Of a DNA stretch of 64,000 bases, positions 52,566 through 60,287 are shown one piece after another. Origin of the DNA: Sporolactobacillus laevolacticus DSM 442 (lineage in GTDB: Bacteria; Bacillota; Bacilli; Bacillales; Sporolactobacillaceae); assembly GCF_000497245.1 (NCBI RefSeq), contig NZ_AWTC01000004.1, positions 92,124-156,123 of the forward strand, read 5' to 3'. A program made the position numbers and the translations under genes. How positions within the stretch are numbered: the first letter of the stretch is position 1; each line of letters starts with the position of its first letter. Below the pieces are notes generated by a model, which was not told the origin of the DNA, searched no databases, and saw nothing but the letters and a program-made list of their open reading frames with translations.

Positions 52566-53414
52566 ATGAAACGCTTTGCGATTGTACTGGCAATTGTTGT
52601 TGCGCTGTATGTTCTGTTTTTTAACCCGATCCGTTTTCAATGGCTGCCATTTGGCAAGCAGCAAACATCAGCAGAAGTGACGAATCAGGTAGAAAAAATC
52701 AATGTAGATGTGTCTAATGTAGGGACAGAAGTCAAGCTTGGCAATGGCAATAAAGTAAAGGCAGTGCTCAGGGGCAGAGGAAAAGTTAGTGTCCGGAAGA
52801 CAGGCGATACCATTCAGGTGAGTGTATCACGATACTCTAGCGTCTTCTCATGGTGGAACCGTGACAAATTAACAATTACACTTCCGCGATCCTATAAAAG
52901 GTCGCTACTCTTTCATGCCGGATCCGCAACACTCAGATTTGATGGAGGAATGCGCGATCAAACATACAGCAAATTTGCGGCAAATGTATCTTCAGGATCG
53001 ATGAATGTGTCCCATGTTATGGCGAAATCATTTCAAGCTGAAGTAAAATCAGGCAATTTGAGCCTAGACCGTTTGACTGCCAATTCGGCGGATCTTAACG
53101 TACAATCTGGAAATCTCGGCGTAAAGCATTTATCGGGTTCGGTCATTGCTCAAGTAAATTCGGGCAACTTGAACATGGGTATAGACGCTCTAAGCGGACC
53201 AATTCGTGTCACCGTAAATTCCGGAATCGCACAGCTTGCTCTTCCCAATAGCGCAGATTTCCGCCTAAATGGCACATCATCAAGTGGAATCATTCGATGC
53301 AGCATTCCATTAAAAAATAGACAATCCGATGAAAACGGGATCAGCGGTATAAAAGGAACGGGCAAATATAAAATTAACGTTCAGGTGAACAGTGGGTTGG
53401 TGCGGATACACTAA
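52566..53414 (+). CDS. LiaG-like DUF4097 adhesin-type protein
   Basis: 282 residues. N-terminal anchor FAIVLAIVVALYVLFFNPI followed by the DUF4097 beta-helix made of short repeats SGNLSLDRL...SGNLGVKHL...NSGNLNMGIDAL. Similar in shape and length to B. subtilis LiaG, which belongs to the cell-envelope stress lia locus; the rest of that locus (liaFSR) is not here. Likely faces the outside of the membrane. AAAGGAGAG upstream of ATG 52566. Confidence 0.78.
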   Translation: MKRFAIVLAIVVALYVLFFNPIRFQWLPFGKQQTSAEVTNQVEKINVDVSNVGTEVKLGNGNKVKAVLRGRGKVSVRKTGDTIQVSVSRYSSVFSWWNRDKLTITLPRSYKRSLLFHAGSATLRFDGGMRDQTYSKFAANVSSGSMNVSHVMAKSFQAEVKSGNLSLDRLTANSADLNVQSGNLGVKHLSGSVIAQVNSGNLNMGIDALSGPIRVTVNSGIAQLALPNSADFRLNGTSSSGIIRCSIPLKNRQSDENGISGIKGTGKYKINVQVNSGLVRIH

Positions 53415-53607
53415 GTGCGGATCTTGCCGGGGTTCAGGCGGTCACATGTACATTGAACATGATTTTTGGTACAGGTATTTGGAGAGTTTCGTAGTTCTAT
53501 CACAATCGAATTTTTCATGATATGATGAAAGGGTTGCCCGGTGCTGATGATCGTTGCGTTACATAATCGGCATTGTCAATCATGAATGTGAAGAAAGAAG
53601 TGATGGA

Positions 53608-55014
53608 ATGAGTGTAGTGGAGGAGAAACGATTCCAAGTACACGAAAATCTTAACGTTGTGCCGATCGTTCTTGTGCTTATCTCGGGCGGTTTTGTAACG
53701 ATCCTGAATCAGACGTTGCTGGTCACCGCGCTTCCGAGTATCATGCACGATTTGCATTTAACTTCGGTCATGGTGCAGTGGCTCCAGACCGTATTTTTGC
53801 TTGTCAATGGGATCATGATTCCAATTACGGCCTTCCTGGAGGGTAGGTTCACAACGCGAAGCCTGTTCCTGTTCGCGATGGGGTCATTCACCTTTGGCAC
53901 GCTTGTTTGCCTCGTCTCGAATGATTTTATCTTTTTGATTGTCGGAAGAATTATCCAAGCGATTGGCGCAGGAATCATGATGCCGCTGATGATGGCGGTG
54001 ATGTTTATTATTTTTCCTATTGAAAAACGCGGCTCGGTGATGGGTATTTTCGGGCTCGTAATCGGCTTCGCACCTGCGATTGGGCCAACGCTGTCCGGAT
54101 GGCTGATCACCCATTATTCCTGGCGAATTCTCTTTTATGTCGTGCTTCCAGTCGCCTTGATCGACTTTATCCTTGCCTATTTTATCTTGAAAAATGTAAC
54201 CAAATTGACCTATCCGAAGCTGGATGTGCTGTCGATTCTTCTGTCCACATTGGGTTTCGGCGGTCTGCTTTACGGATCAAGTATCGCCGGAAGCCGTGGC
54301 TGGGGGGATTCTGAAGTACTCATCACATTGGTTGCGGGTGCTGCAGCATTAACCGTCTTTATTCTGCGACAATTCAGGCTTGAACAACCGATCCTTGAAT
54401 TTCGCGTGTTTCGTTATCCAATTTTTACATTGACAACGACGATCGGCATGCTATCCTTCTCGGTCTTCATCGCCGGCGCGACAATGCTGCCGATCTATAT
54501 GCAGACGATGCTCGGGTTTTCGCCACTGAAATCAGGTTTGATGCTCTTGCCCGGTGCGATCATCATGGGCGCGATGTCGCCGATCACGGGAAGAATTTTC
54601 GATAAAATCGGCGCGCGCGGACTGTCAATCACCGGGATCAGCATATTGCTCGCAATGACGCTGCTAATGAGTCGACTGAGCGCAAACACATCATTCACTT
54701 ATCTCGCCATCATCAATGCGGTGCGGATGATGGGCCTGTCAATGGTGCTGATGCCAACGACAACCGCTGGTCTCAACCAGCTGCCGCGTCACCTGATTCC
54801 GCATGGTACAGCGATGAACAACACGATGCGTCAGGTCGCGGGTTCAATTGGTACGGCGCTTTTGTTCACAGTTATGGCATCAAGCGCGCTCAATCCACAA
54901 AAGTACGGCGTCGGCGGCCTGATCCACGGCGTTGACACCGCCTTTTTCGTGGCATCCTTTTTATGCCTAATTGCCTTGATCCTCACCTTTTTCGTGAAAA
55001 AACCAAGTACCTGA
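53608..55014 (+). CDS. MFS transporter, DHA2 (EmrB/QacA, LmrB-like) family
   Basis: 468 residues, fourteen predicted helices. DHA2 marks: NQTLLVTALPSIMHDL, GRIIQAIGAGIMMPL, GFAPAIGPTLSGWLI (motif C, marking antiporters) and PTTTAGLNQLPRHLIPHGTAMNNTMRQVAGSIGTALLF. Probably exports lincosamide-type or other amphipathic drugs. ATG 53608 chosen; AAGAAGTG site. Paralogue of the genes at 4207 and 60288. Confidence 0.87.
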   Translation: MSVVEEKRFQVHENLNVVPIVLVLISGGFVTILNQTLLVTALPSIMHDLHLTSVMVQWLQTVFLLVNGIMIPITAFLEGRFTTRSLFLFAMGSFTFGTLVCLVSNDFIFLIVGRIIQAIGAGIMMPLMMAVMFIIFPIEKRGSVMGIFGLVIGFAPAIGPTLSGWLITHYSWRILFYVVLPVALIDFILAYFILKNVTKLTYPKLDVLSILLSTLGFGGLLYGSSIAGSRGWGDSEVLITLVAGAAALTVFILRQFRLEQPILEFRVFRYPIFTLTTTIGMLSFSVFIAGATMLPIYMQTMLGFSPLKSGLMLLPGAIIMGAMSPITGRIFDKIGARGLSITGISILLAMTLLMSRLSANTSFTYLAIINAVRMMGLSMVLMPTTTAGLNQLPRHLIPHGTAMNNTMRQVAGSIGTALLFTVMASSALNPQKYGVGGLIHGVDTAFFVASFLCLIALILTFFVKKPST

Positions 55015-55026
55015 TCTAAGAAATCT

Positions 55027-55060
55027 GGATCTTTCCGGTGAGCCGGAAAGGTCCTTTTTT
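55027..55060 (+). terminator. Terminator of DHA2 exporter
   Basis: GGATCTTTCCGG / CCGGAAAGGTCC (one wobble) followed by TTTTTT. Confidence 0.9.
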
Positions 55061-55148
55061 ACTTTTGTGGGGAGAGTGATAACCTGAGATTTGCAATGTA
55101 ATAGTTATTACGCAGAAATATGGACTTCTCCAAATCTGAATTTTTAAC

Positions 55149-55395
55149 GAGTTACGAAAAAGTAGTAACTAACCGCCGAAAAGTCGAAACAAAATCGCAA
55201 AAAGTAGTAACAAAAATTTGGGATCGTAACGAGTTACGAAAAAGTAGTAACTAACCGCCGGAAAGTCGAAACGAAATCGCTGAAAGTAGTAACGAAAATT
55301 AGGGATCGTAACGAATGACGAAAAAGTAGTAACTAACCGTTGGAAAATAGTAACAAAATCGCAAAAAGTAGTAACGAAAATCAAATTTAACAACG
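55149..55395 (+). repeat. A-rich repeat array (array G), three 82-bp units of four monomers
   Basis: The clearest higher-order repeat. Block AAAAAGTAGTAACTAACCG starts at 55157, 55239 and 55321, exactly 82 bp apart. Each 82-bp unit has four monomers of about 22, 20, 22 and 18 bp: GTAGTAACTAACCGCC-type, GTCGAAACAAAATCGC-type, GTAGTAACAAAAATT-type, and a shorter GGATCGTAACGAGTTACG-type. It follows the DHA2 gene in the same direction. The remaining bases of the gap to 55533 show nothing. Confidence 0.85.
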
Positions 55396-55533
55396 ATAAT
55401 CCTCTCAGGGTTCCACAACCCCAAACCGAATCCACGTCAATTCCGAATAACCGCAAACAAGCGGTTCGCATAATACTATAATAAGGTCTATTCGAAAATG
55501 TGATACTTAACCGAATTGGGGAGGGCCTGATCG

Positions 55534-56754
55534 ATGCACAACAATGAGCTTAGCGGCGAACCACAATTTTGCGATGCGGATTGGCTGAGGACGCAGATTT
55601 TTGAAACAATACGTTTTTATGATCCGCAGTGTATCGATCAGGTGAATGGTGGTTATTATCATTGCTACCTGGATGATGGCACGATTTGCGACTCGGAAAT
55701 CAAATCACTCGTGGGCACCGCACGCTTCATTTACATATTCAGTGTCGGTTTCATGCTTGGCGGACCAAAGCATTGGAAATCCATGGCGGAACAAGGTCTG
55801 CGTTTTCTTGAAGAAGTCTTTCACGACCATAAATATGGCGGCTATTTTTGGATGGCGGAAAAGCGGACAGTGACCGATGCCGGAAAATATATGTACGGCC
55901 AAGCTTTTGTTTTGCTTGCACTGGCGACGGCAAACAAAGCGGGCATCGGCGGAACACGGCCGCTGCTAGATGAACACGTGCAAATTCTTGAAAAGAACCT
56001 ATGGGATCCTGCGTATCAGCTTTATCTGGATGCGAAAAACCGCAACTGGACAGTGACCGATCCGTATCGCGGCCAAAATGCCAACATGCATACCTGCGAA
56101 GCAATGATTGCCGCTTTTGAAGCGACCGGCAACAAGGAATTTCTGCGCCGAGCGCTCACGCTTGCGCATTCCGTAACGGTTACGCTTGCAAATCAAACCG
56201 GTGGGCTGATTTGGGAGCAGTATGATCAGCAGTGGCATCCGGACTGGATCCGGCGTGAAGCCTACAAGGACAATGAATTCCGGCTGTACGGATACATTTT
56301 CGGCCATTCGATTGAATGGAGCAAACTTTTGATGAAGCTGCATCACTACGTGCGCAAGCCATGGCTCAGAGATCGTGCAATTTTTCTGTATCGCACGGCT
56401 TGGAAAGCTGCAGCCGATCATACGTATGGTGGCCTTTATTTTTCGATGGCTCCGGATGGCCGGATTCTTGACGCTTATAAATACTATTGGGTGATGGCTG
56501 AAGCGCTCGGTGCCTCGGCGCTTCTCGCCAAAGGAGCGCCTGATACGGCCTTTTATCTGCGCCATTATCGAGATCTTTTCGGCTACTGTTGGGCACACTT
56601 CATCGATCATCGTTACGGTGCATGGTACCCGAAGCTGAGTCGTGCAAACCTACGCATCGGTTATGAGAAAAGTCCACTGACAAAAACGGATTATCATCCG
56701 ATCACCAATTACTACGAGGCCATGCGTGTGTTTGAAAAATTAAAAAACAAATAA
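55534..56754 (+). CDS. AGE-family epimerase/isomerase (N-acylglucosamine 2-epimerase-like)
   Basis: 406 residues, an (alpha/alpha)6 barrel. Family elements: HDHKYGGYFWMAE, QNANMHTCEAMIAAFEATG, EFRLYGYIFGHSIEWSKLLMKL (catalytic His), YGGLYFSMAPDG and WHPD / SLVGTARFIYIFSVG. Includes N-acylglucosamine 2-epimerase, cellobiose 2-epimerase and mannose isomerase; the exact sugar cannot be told. ATG 55534 follows GGGGAGG. Monocistronic. Confidence 0.82.
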   Translation: MHNNELSGEPQFCDADWLRTQIFETIRFYDPQCIDQVNGGYYHCYLDDGTICDSEIKSLVGTARFIYIFSVGFMLGGPKHWKSMAEQGLRFLEEVFHDHKYGGYFWMAEKRTVTDAGKYMYGQAFVLLALATANKAGIGGTRPLLDEHVQILEKNLWDPAYQLYLDAKNRNWTVTDPYRGQNANMHTCEAMIAAFEATGNKEFLRRALTLAHSVTVTLANQTGGLIWEQYDQQWHPDWIRREAYKDNEFRLYGYIFGHSIEWSKLLMKLHHYVRKPWLRDRAIFLYRTAWKAAADHTYGGLYFSMAPDGRILDAYKYYWVMAEALGASALLAKGAPDTAFYLRHYRDLFGYCWAHFIDHRYGAWYPKLSRANLRIGYEKSPLTKTDYHPITNYYEAMRVFEKLKNK

Positions 56755-56811
56755 GCCCTCTGCATTTTTAATCAGCAGAGAACTTATTTATGTGGTGGTA
56801 TCTTGAATGAA

Positions 56812-56985
56812 TTAGCTTTGCGGGGTGAAAGCTCCGGTCATCTGCTGAGCTGTTTTACCTACCTGTTGTGCGGATTGTTTTGCCCATTGCGGCAGGATGT
56901 TCTGATTGTTTCTGAACAAAAAGATAGCGGCAGTAGCTGCTCCGCAACCAACTAAAAACGACCAAAAATTATTACGATTACGCAT
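56812..56985 (-). CDS. Small DUF3918-like protein
   Basis: 57 residues: a basic start MRNRNNF, a single helix (WSFLVGCGAATAAIFLF), then an amphipathic QWAKQSAQQVGKTAQQMTGAF. GGAGGTG lies six bases before ATG 56985. Length and layout resemble DUF3918 (B. subtilis YrzQ-like). Function unknown. 187 bp after the end of the YolD-like gene on the same strand. Confidence 0.6.
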   Translation of the reverse strand: MRNRNNFWSFLVGCGAATAAIFLFRNNQNILPQWAKQSAQQVGKTAQQMTGAFTPQS

Positions 56986-57172
56986 CTTTTTCACCTCCAA
57001 TATGTTTGGTACAAAGTTATTTTGAGCTTTTCGGCAAAAATGAATCATGTAAAAACAGGAAACAGTACAGCGTCAATGAGTGGTTTCAAATGCAAATAAA
57101 TTAAGCAAAAATAGGTGAAAATAAGATCAATAAAAAAGATTCAGCTTGAGTTGAATGAAAAGTCATTCACAA

Positions 57173-57523
57173 CTATTCATCAAGATCCCCGTTACTCAAG
57201 CGGATGTCCACAATATTTTGGATAGGCAGTTTCCAACGGATTCCGTAGAGATCTCGGATCGTCAGTTGTTTTTCAAGTACGTCAAGCCGAGCCGGATAAC
57301 ATATTTTTTGCCGAATAAATCCGTCTCGGAAATAACTTAGCTCGATCAGTTTGCGTTCACGAATCGATATTTTTAGCGTTCGGCCGATCTCCTGCAGTTC
57401 ATCTTCTGCCAGATCGGGACGAGGAATCTTCTCCTTATTTTTACATTCTCCCGTAAGTGGTTCCGCTTGTTCGGGCAGTACTGACTCCAACCGCATATGA
57501 CTGCCTAATGTCTCTTTACTCAT
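57173..57523 (-). CDS. YolD-like protein
   Basis: 116 residues. The C-terminal IGRTLKISIRERKLIELSYFRDGFIRQKICYPARLDVLEKQLTIRDLYGIRWKLPIQNIVDIRL matches the YolD-like family, whose members in B. subtilis accompany Y-family DNA polymerases (UvrX, YqjW) and are SOS-induced. A LexA-type box lies upstream of the operon, but no polymerase gene is present here. Start ATG 57523 has GGGAGG upstream and overlaps the stop of a 17-codon frame. Confidence 0.75.
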   Translation of the reverse strand: MSKETLGSHMRLESVLPEQAEPLTGECKNKEKIPRPDLAEDELQEIGRTLKISIRERKLIELSYFRDGFIRQKICYPARLDVLEKQLTIRDLYGIRWKLPIQNIVDIRLSNGDLDE

Positions 57524-57573
57524 GACAGTACCGCCTCCCAGCGCAAATTGTTGCCTAATGTCTTTTTACTCAT
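57520..57573 (-). CDS. 17-codon frame, tandem partial duplicate of the yolD start
   Basis: MSKKTLGNNLRWEAVLS, copied from the YolD start MSKETLGSHMRLESVLP. The DNA copies 57524-57573 and 57474-57523 share about 40 of 50 bases and lie exactly 50 bp apart, so the frame shifts and the first copy ends in TGA overlapping the YolD ATG. Ribosome site GGAGGG present. Probably a leftover of slippage that now couples translation. Confidence 0.5.
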   Translation of the reverse strand: MSKKTLGNNLRWEAVLS

Positions 57574-57746
57574 AGCAACATCCCTCCATCTATCTTTCGC
57601 GTTTGCCGCACTTTATCTATTGCTGCTTTCGCTTCCTCTAGAGTTCGACCGGTTCGATACGCGATATCGGCTGCATCGGAAGTACGCCCCATAATCATGT
57701 CATTCTGCAGGATCTGCGCAACTTTTCTCTCATAATGATTCAGCAT
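57570..57746 (-). CDS. Small helical protein of the SOS mini-operon
   Basis: 58 residues: MLNHYERKVAQILQNDMIMGRTSDAADIAYRTGRTLEEAKAAIDKVRQTRKIDGGMLL. Two helical segments with the outline of a small HTH. GGGAG lies eight bases upstream of ATG 57746. Its stop overlaps (ATGA) the start of the duplicated frame. No family recognised; LexA control makes a role in DNA damage or polymerase accessory function plausible. Confidence 0.6.
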   Translation of the reverse strand: MLNHYERKVAQILQNDMIMGRTSDAADIAYRTGRTLEEAKAAIDKVRQTRKIDGGMLL

Positions 57747-57775
57747 AAAATCATCTCCCTGTTACCTATTATACA

Positions 57776-57789
57776 CGAACATATGTTCT
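57776..57789 (-). promoter_or_regulatory. LexA (DinR) box
   Basis: CGAACATATGTTCT, matching CGAACNNNNGTTCG except the last base, 30 bp before the small protein's start. A TATAATAGG-like -10 is read on the minus strand just downstream (TATTATACAC on plus). Confidence 0.75.
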
Positions 57790-57963
57790 TTTTGTTCCTA
57801 AAAATAGAGAAATATGTTCGGATTAGAGATGCAACTCGGAATATAGCGCTGATAAGCCAGAATTTCTAAATAGTCATATGAACGAGATCGAATTGAAAAA
57901 GTCGAAATAACTATAATTTTCCGTGTAAAATGCTGCCATTGGCATTTTTACAGTATTCGGCAA

Positions 57964-57992
57964 TTGATTTTATAAACTGTATCTATTATAAT
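57964..57992 (+). promoter_or_regulatory. Sigma-A-type promoter of rrf2-type gene
   Basis: TTGATT, exact 17-bp spacer, TATAAT, 31 bp before the start. An imperfect hairpin GTAAAATGC / GCATTTTTAC at 57924-57951 sits just upstream and may be a regulator site. Confidence 0.7.
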
Positions 57993-58023
57993 TACACTAA
58001 TCTCCGAGAAGGGGAATCCTAGA

Positions 58024-58539
58024 ATGAACAGTCAGTTTACTATAGCGGTGCATTGTCTGATTGTGCTCGCGAAAGCGCCCGAACATGTGTGGAACAGCGA
58101 GTCACTGTCTCAGAAGGTCCACACGCATCCGGCCAGAGTTCGCAAGATCATGAGCGCTCTGAGAAAGAGCGGGCTTGTCGAAACGAAGGAAGGGCTAGGC
58201 GGCGGATACCGGATGGGCTGCGATCCCCATGAATGCACACTGGCGTGTATCTATCAATCTATTTCATGTGATCCTCTGAAACTCAGCTGGTGTTCGGCCG
58301 GATGTGAGCAAGATCTCGAATTCGACAAGATCCAGACGATTATGGATTTTGCCTTTGCCGGCGCAGAACGGAGTCTTGAGGAGTATCTTGGTCAATGGTC
58401 GATTGCCTCGCTTCTAACGAGACTTAATAAGTCGTCCGAGGAACGGCCGGAGCAGGTGTCACAACAAAAAATTCCGGTTGCTGTACGAATGAAAGAAGAA
58501 ATCGAAAGACATATAAACAAGATCGGTGGTGAAGGATGA
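58024..58539 (+). CDS. Rrf2-family transcriptional regulator
   Basis: 171 residues. Rrf2 winged helix QFTIAVHCLIVLAKAPEHVWNSESLSQKVHTHPARVRKIMSALRKSGLVETKEGLGGGYRM, then a Cys-bearing segment HECTLACIYQSISCDPLKLSWCSAGC whose four-to-five Cys could hold an Fe-S cluster or sense thiol stress, and a longer than usual C-terminal tail (about 130-171) that is unlike standard Rrf2 proteins. Overlaps the next gene by four bases (ATGA). Confidence 0.85.
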   Translation: MNSQFTIAVHCLIVLAKAPEHVWNSESLSQKVHTHPARVRKIMSALRKSGLVETKEGLGGGYRMGCDPHECTLACIYQSISCDPLKLSWCSAGCEQDLEFDKIQTIMDFAFAGAERSLEEYLGQWSIASLLTRLNKSSEERPEQVSQQKIPVAVRMKEEIERHINKIGGEG

Positions 58540-58901
58540 TGCAGCAGGAATCCAAATGGAAAAAGGGAGATTGGGTAAAAGGAAGGACAGTGAACGGCGA
58601 GCTCATGCATGGTTTTGTGGTCGGCTATAATCATGAAGAAGGAACCGTCAAAATTCAAGTTGTCGCCTGCGACCGAGATTCAACAGTCGGCCGGGTAATT
58701 GAAACACTCAGCTACCTGATTAAACCATTCCCGATTATGCCGTTAAGCGGCGAACAATTACGCAGCATGACAGACCTCGCCTTGATCACATCCGATCGCG
58801 ATTGGTTCATGGATCTGTCATCACAATTGTCGGAAATGGGCGAGACAACAAGCAATAGTTCTGCACAAATGAGCTCATGGTCCTGGTCGGCACAGCATTA
58901 A
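58536..58901 (+). CDS. Small protein with SH3-like and IDEAL-like parts
   Basis: 121 residues. The N-terminal half (KWKKGDWVKGRTVNGELMHGFVVGYNHEEGTVKIQVVACD) has the KGDWVKGxTxxGExxxGFV pattern of SH3-like beta barrels. The later RSMTDLALITSDRDWFMDLSSQL resembles an IDEAL motif. Ser-rich tail. Translationally coupled to the Rrf2 gene by an ATGA overlap, so the two act together. Function unknown. Confidence 0.6.
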   Translation: MMQQESKWKKGDWVKGRTVNGELMHGFVVGYNHEEGTVKIQVVACDRDSTVGRVIETLSYLIKPFPIMPLSGEQLRSMTDLALITSDRDWFMDLSSQLSEMGETTSNSSAQMSSWSWSAQH

Positions 58902-58926
58902 CAATTCAAGATTTACGAAATATATT

Positions 58927-58962
58927 GAGCGCGCGCGTCTACGGATGCGCGCGTTCTTTTTT
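58927..58962 (+). terminator. Terminator of rrf2 operon
   Basis: GAGCGCGCGC / GCGCGCGTTC (one wobble) with TTTTTT. Confidence 0.85.
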
Positions 58963-59132
58963 CAGAATAAGCGGGTCACGAATTTGGATCAATTTTGGCA
59001 TAAACTCAAGGTTCGTTCTCATGGTCGCATTCCCGAGCCCAGTAGAATTTCAACTTTTTCGGACGTGAAGTAAATTTCTTTTCTCGAAATCGATTGTATG
59101 AGAAAATGATAGAGATAAGGGGGTCGGATGAA

Positions 59133-59963
59133 ATGATCAATGCTTTAAATGACACGGTGAAATTAAACAACGGTTTGTCGATACCTGGCTTTGGGCTCGG
59201 TGTCTGGAAAGTTAAAGACGGTGAAGAAGTGATTCATTCTGTTCGTTCTGCGTTAAAAGCGGGCTACAAGATGATCGATACAGCGGCAATTTATCGTAAC
59301 GAGGCCGGCGTCGGCGAGGCGCTACGCCAATCCGGACTTTCAAGAGACGATGTATTTGTGACGACGAAAGTGTGGAACGCAGATCAAGGGTACGATTCCA
59401 CGCTGGCCGCGTTTGAGACAAGTATGAAGAAGCTCGGCATCGAAACAGTCGATTTGTATTTGATCCACTGGCCAACCGCCGGAAAATACAAAGAAACATG
59501 GAAGGCCATGGAAAAATTGTATAGAGACGGCAGAGCGCGCGCGATTGGCGTCTGCAACTTCCATGAGCACCATCTGGAAGATCTGCTTCAGGATGCTGAA
59601 ATCATTCCGGCAGTCAACCAGATCGAACTGCACCCACTTTTGTCTCAGGTTCCGCTGCGAAATTACTGCTACAAAAAAGGCATCGCAGTTGAAGCCTATT
59701 CACCGCTTGGAAGCGGCGGACTGATCGATCATCCGACTCTGAAAGCGATCGGTGAGAAATATGGCAAGACAGCAGCCCAAGTGATGCTGCGTTGGGATGT
59801 GCAGAATGACATTATTACCATTCCGCGTTCAACCAAAGAAGCGCATATCATCAGCAATGCTGAAATTTTTGATTTCGAATTGTCTCCAGAAGACATCGAT
59901 AAAATTGACGAGTTGAATGAAGATAAACGATTTGGCGCGGATCCCGACAATTTTGATTTCTAA
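59133..59963 (+). CDS. Aldo/keto reductase (YtbE/YvgN-like)
   Basis: 276 residues. Catalytic Tyr in MIDTAAIYRNEAGVG, Lys in VTTKVWNADQGYD, His in YLIHWPTAGKYKETWKA; coenzyme loop IPRSTKEAHI. Strong paralogue of the gene at 32895 with the same WNADQGYD and DPDNFDF signatures, probably from duplication. Reduces small aldehydes with NADPH. ATG 59133 chosen, with an AAGGGGG site upstream. Confidence 0.92.
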   Translation: MINALNDTVKLNNGLSIPGFGLGVWKVKDGEEVIHSVRSALKAGYKMIDTAAIYRNEAGVGEALRQSGLSRDDVFVTTKVWNADQGYDSTLAAFETSMKKLGIETVDLYLIHWPTAGKYKETWKAMEKLYRDGRARAIGVCNFHEHHLEDLLQDAEIIPAVNQIELHPLLSQVPLRNYCYKKGIAVEAYSPLGSGGLIDHPTLKAIGEKYGKTAAQVMLRWDVQNDIITIPRSTKEAHIISNAEIFDFELSPEDIDKIDELNEDKRFGADPDNFDF

Positions 59964-60008
59964 TGGATTTGGAGAAACTATAAGAAAAGATTCTGGGAAA
60001 AAGGTAGG

Positions 60009-60078
60009 AAGGATTTTTGCAAGAAATTAAGGAATTTGGCGAAAGAAAGGATCTTTCGCAGGAACTTAGGAACGTTGA
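60009..60078 (+). repeat. 38-bp tandem duplication
   Basis: AAGGATTTTTGCAAGAAATT and AAGGATCTTTCGCAGGAACT start at 60009 and 60047 and keep similarity for about 32 bases. Lies in the AKR-MFS gap. Confidence 0.5.
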
Positions 60079-60167
60079 CTAAAAACATTCGTAATGTGAG
60101 CGACGTTGAAGTCAGCACATCCTGCTGAAGTACGTCCTGTGACTAACATCGAAGTCACCGCCTCCTG
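60079..60167 (-). repeat. 43/46-bp tandem repeat pair
   Basis: Read on the minus strand, units starting CAGGAGGCGGTGACTTCGAT (60167-60125) and CAGGATGTGCTGACTTCAAC (60124-60079) are two related copies. A short frame (MLVTGRTSAGCADF...) with an AGGAGG site spans them, but coding use is doubtful. Confidence 0.5.
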
Positions 60168-60204
60168 TGTAAAGGTCAACATTTTATCATACAACAACCT
60201 AACT

Positions 60205-60250
60205 GAAAAAAGCTTGGCGGAATGATCGGGCGTTTCGCTAAGCTCTTTTT
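60205..60250 (+). terminator. Terminator just upstream of DHA2 gene
   Basis: AGCTTGGCGGAA / TTTCGCTAAGCT (two wobble pairs) followed by CTTTTTC. Either the end of the aldo/keto reductase transcript, 240 bp on, or a leader attenuator of the exporter that starts 38 bp later. Confidence 0.65.
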
Positions 60251-60287
60251 CTTCTTTACTATACAACGTATAAGGAGCTTCAAAAAG

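Noticed and set aside
55149..55395. CRISPR array
   Set aside because: Repeats are degenerate with no unique spacers of constant length, and no cas gene is present.
55169..55471. 100-codon minus-strand frame
   Set aside because: Reverse of array G; periodic FVTTF/FVTIF peptides reflect the DNA repeat.
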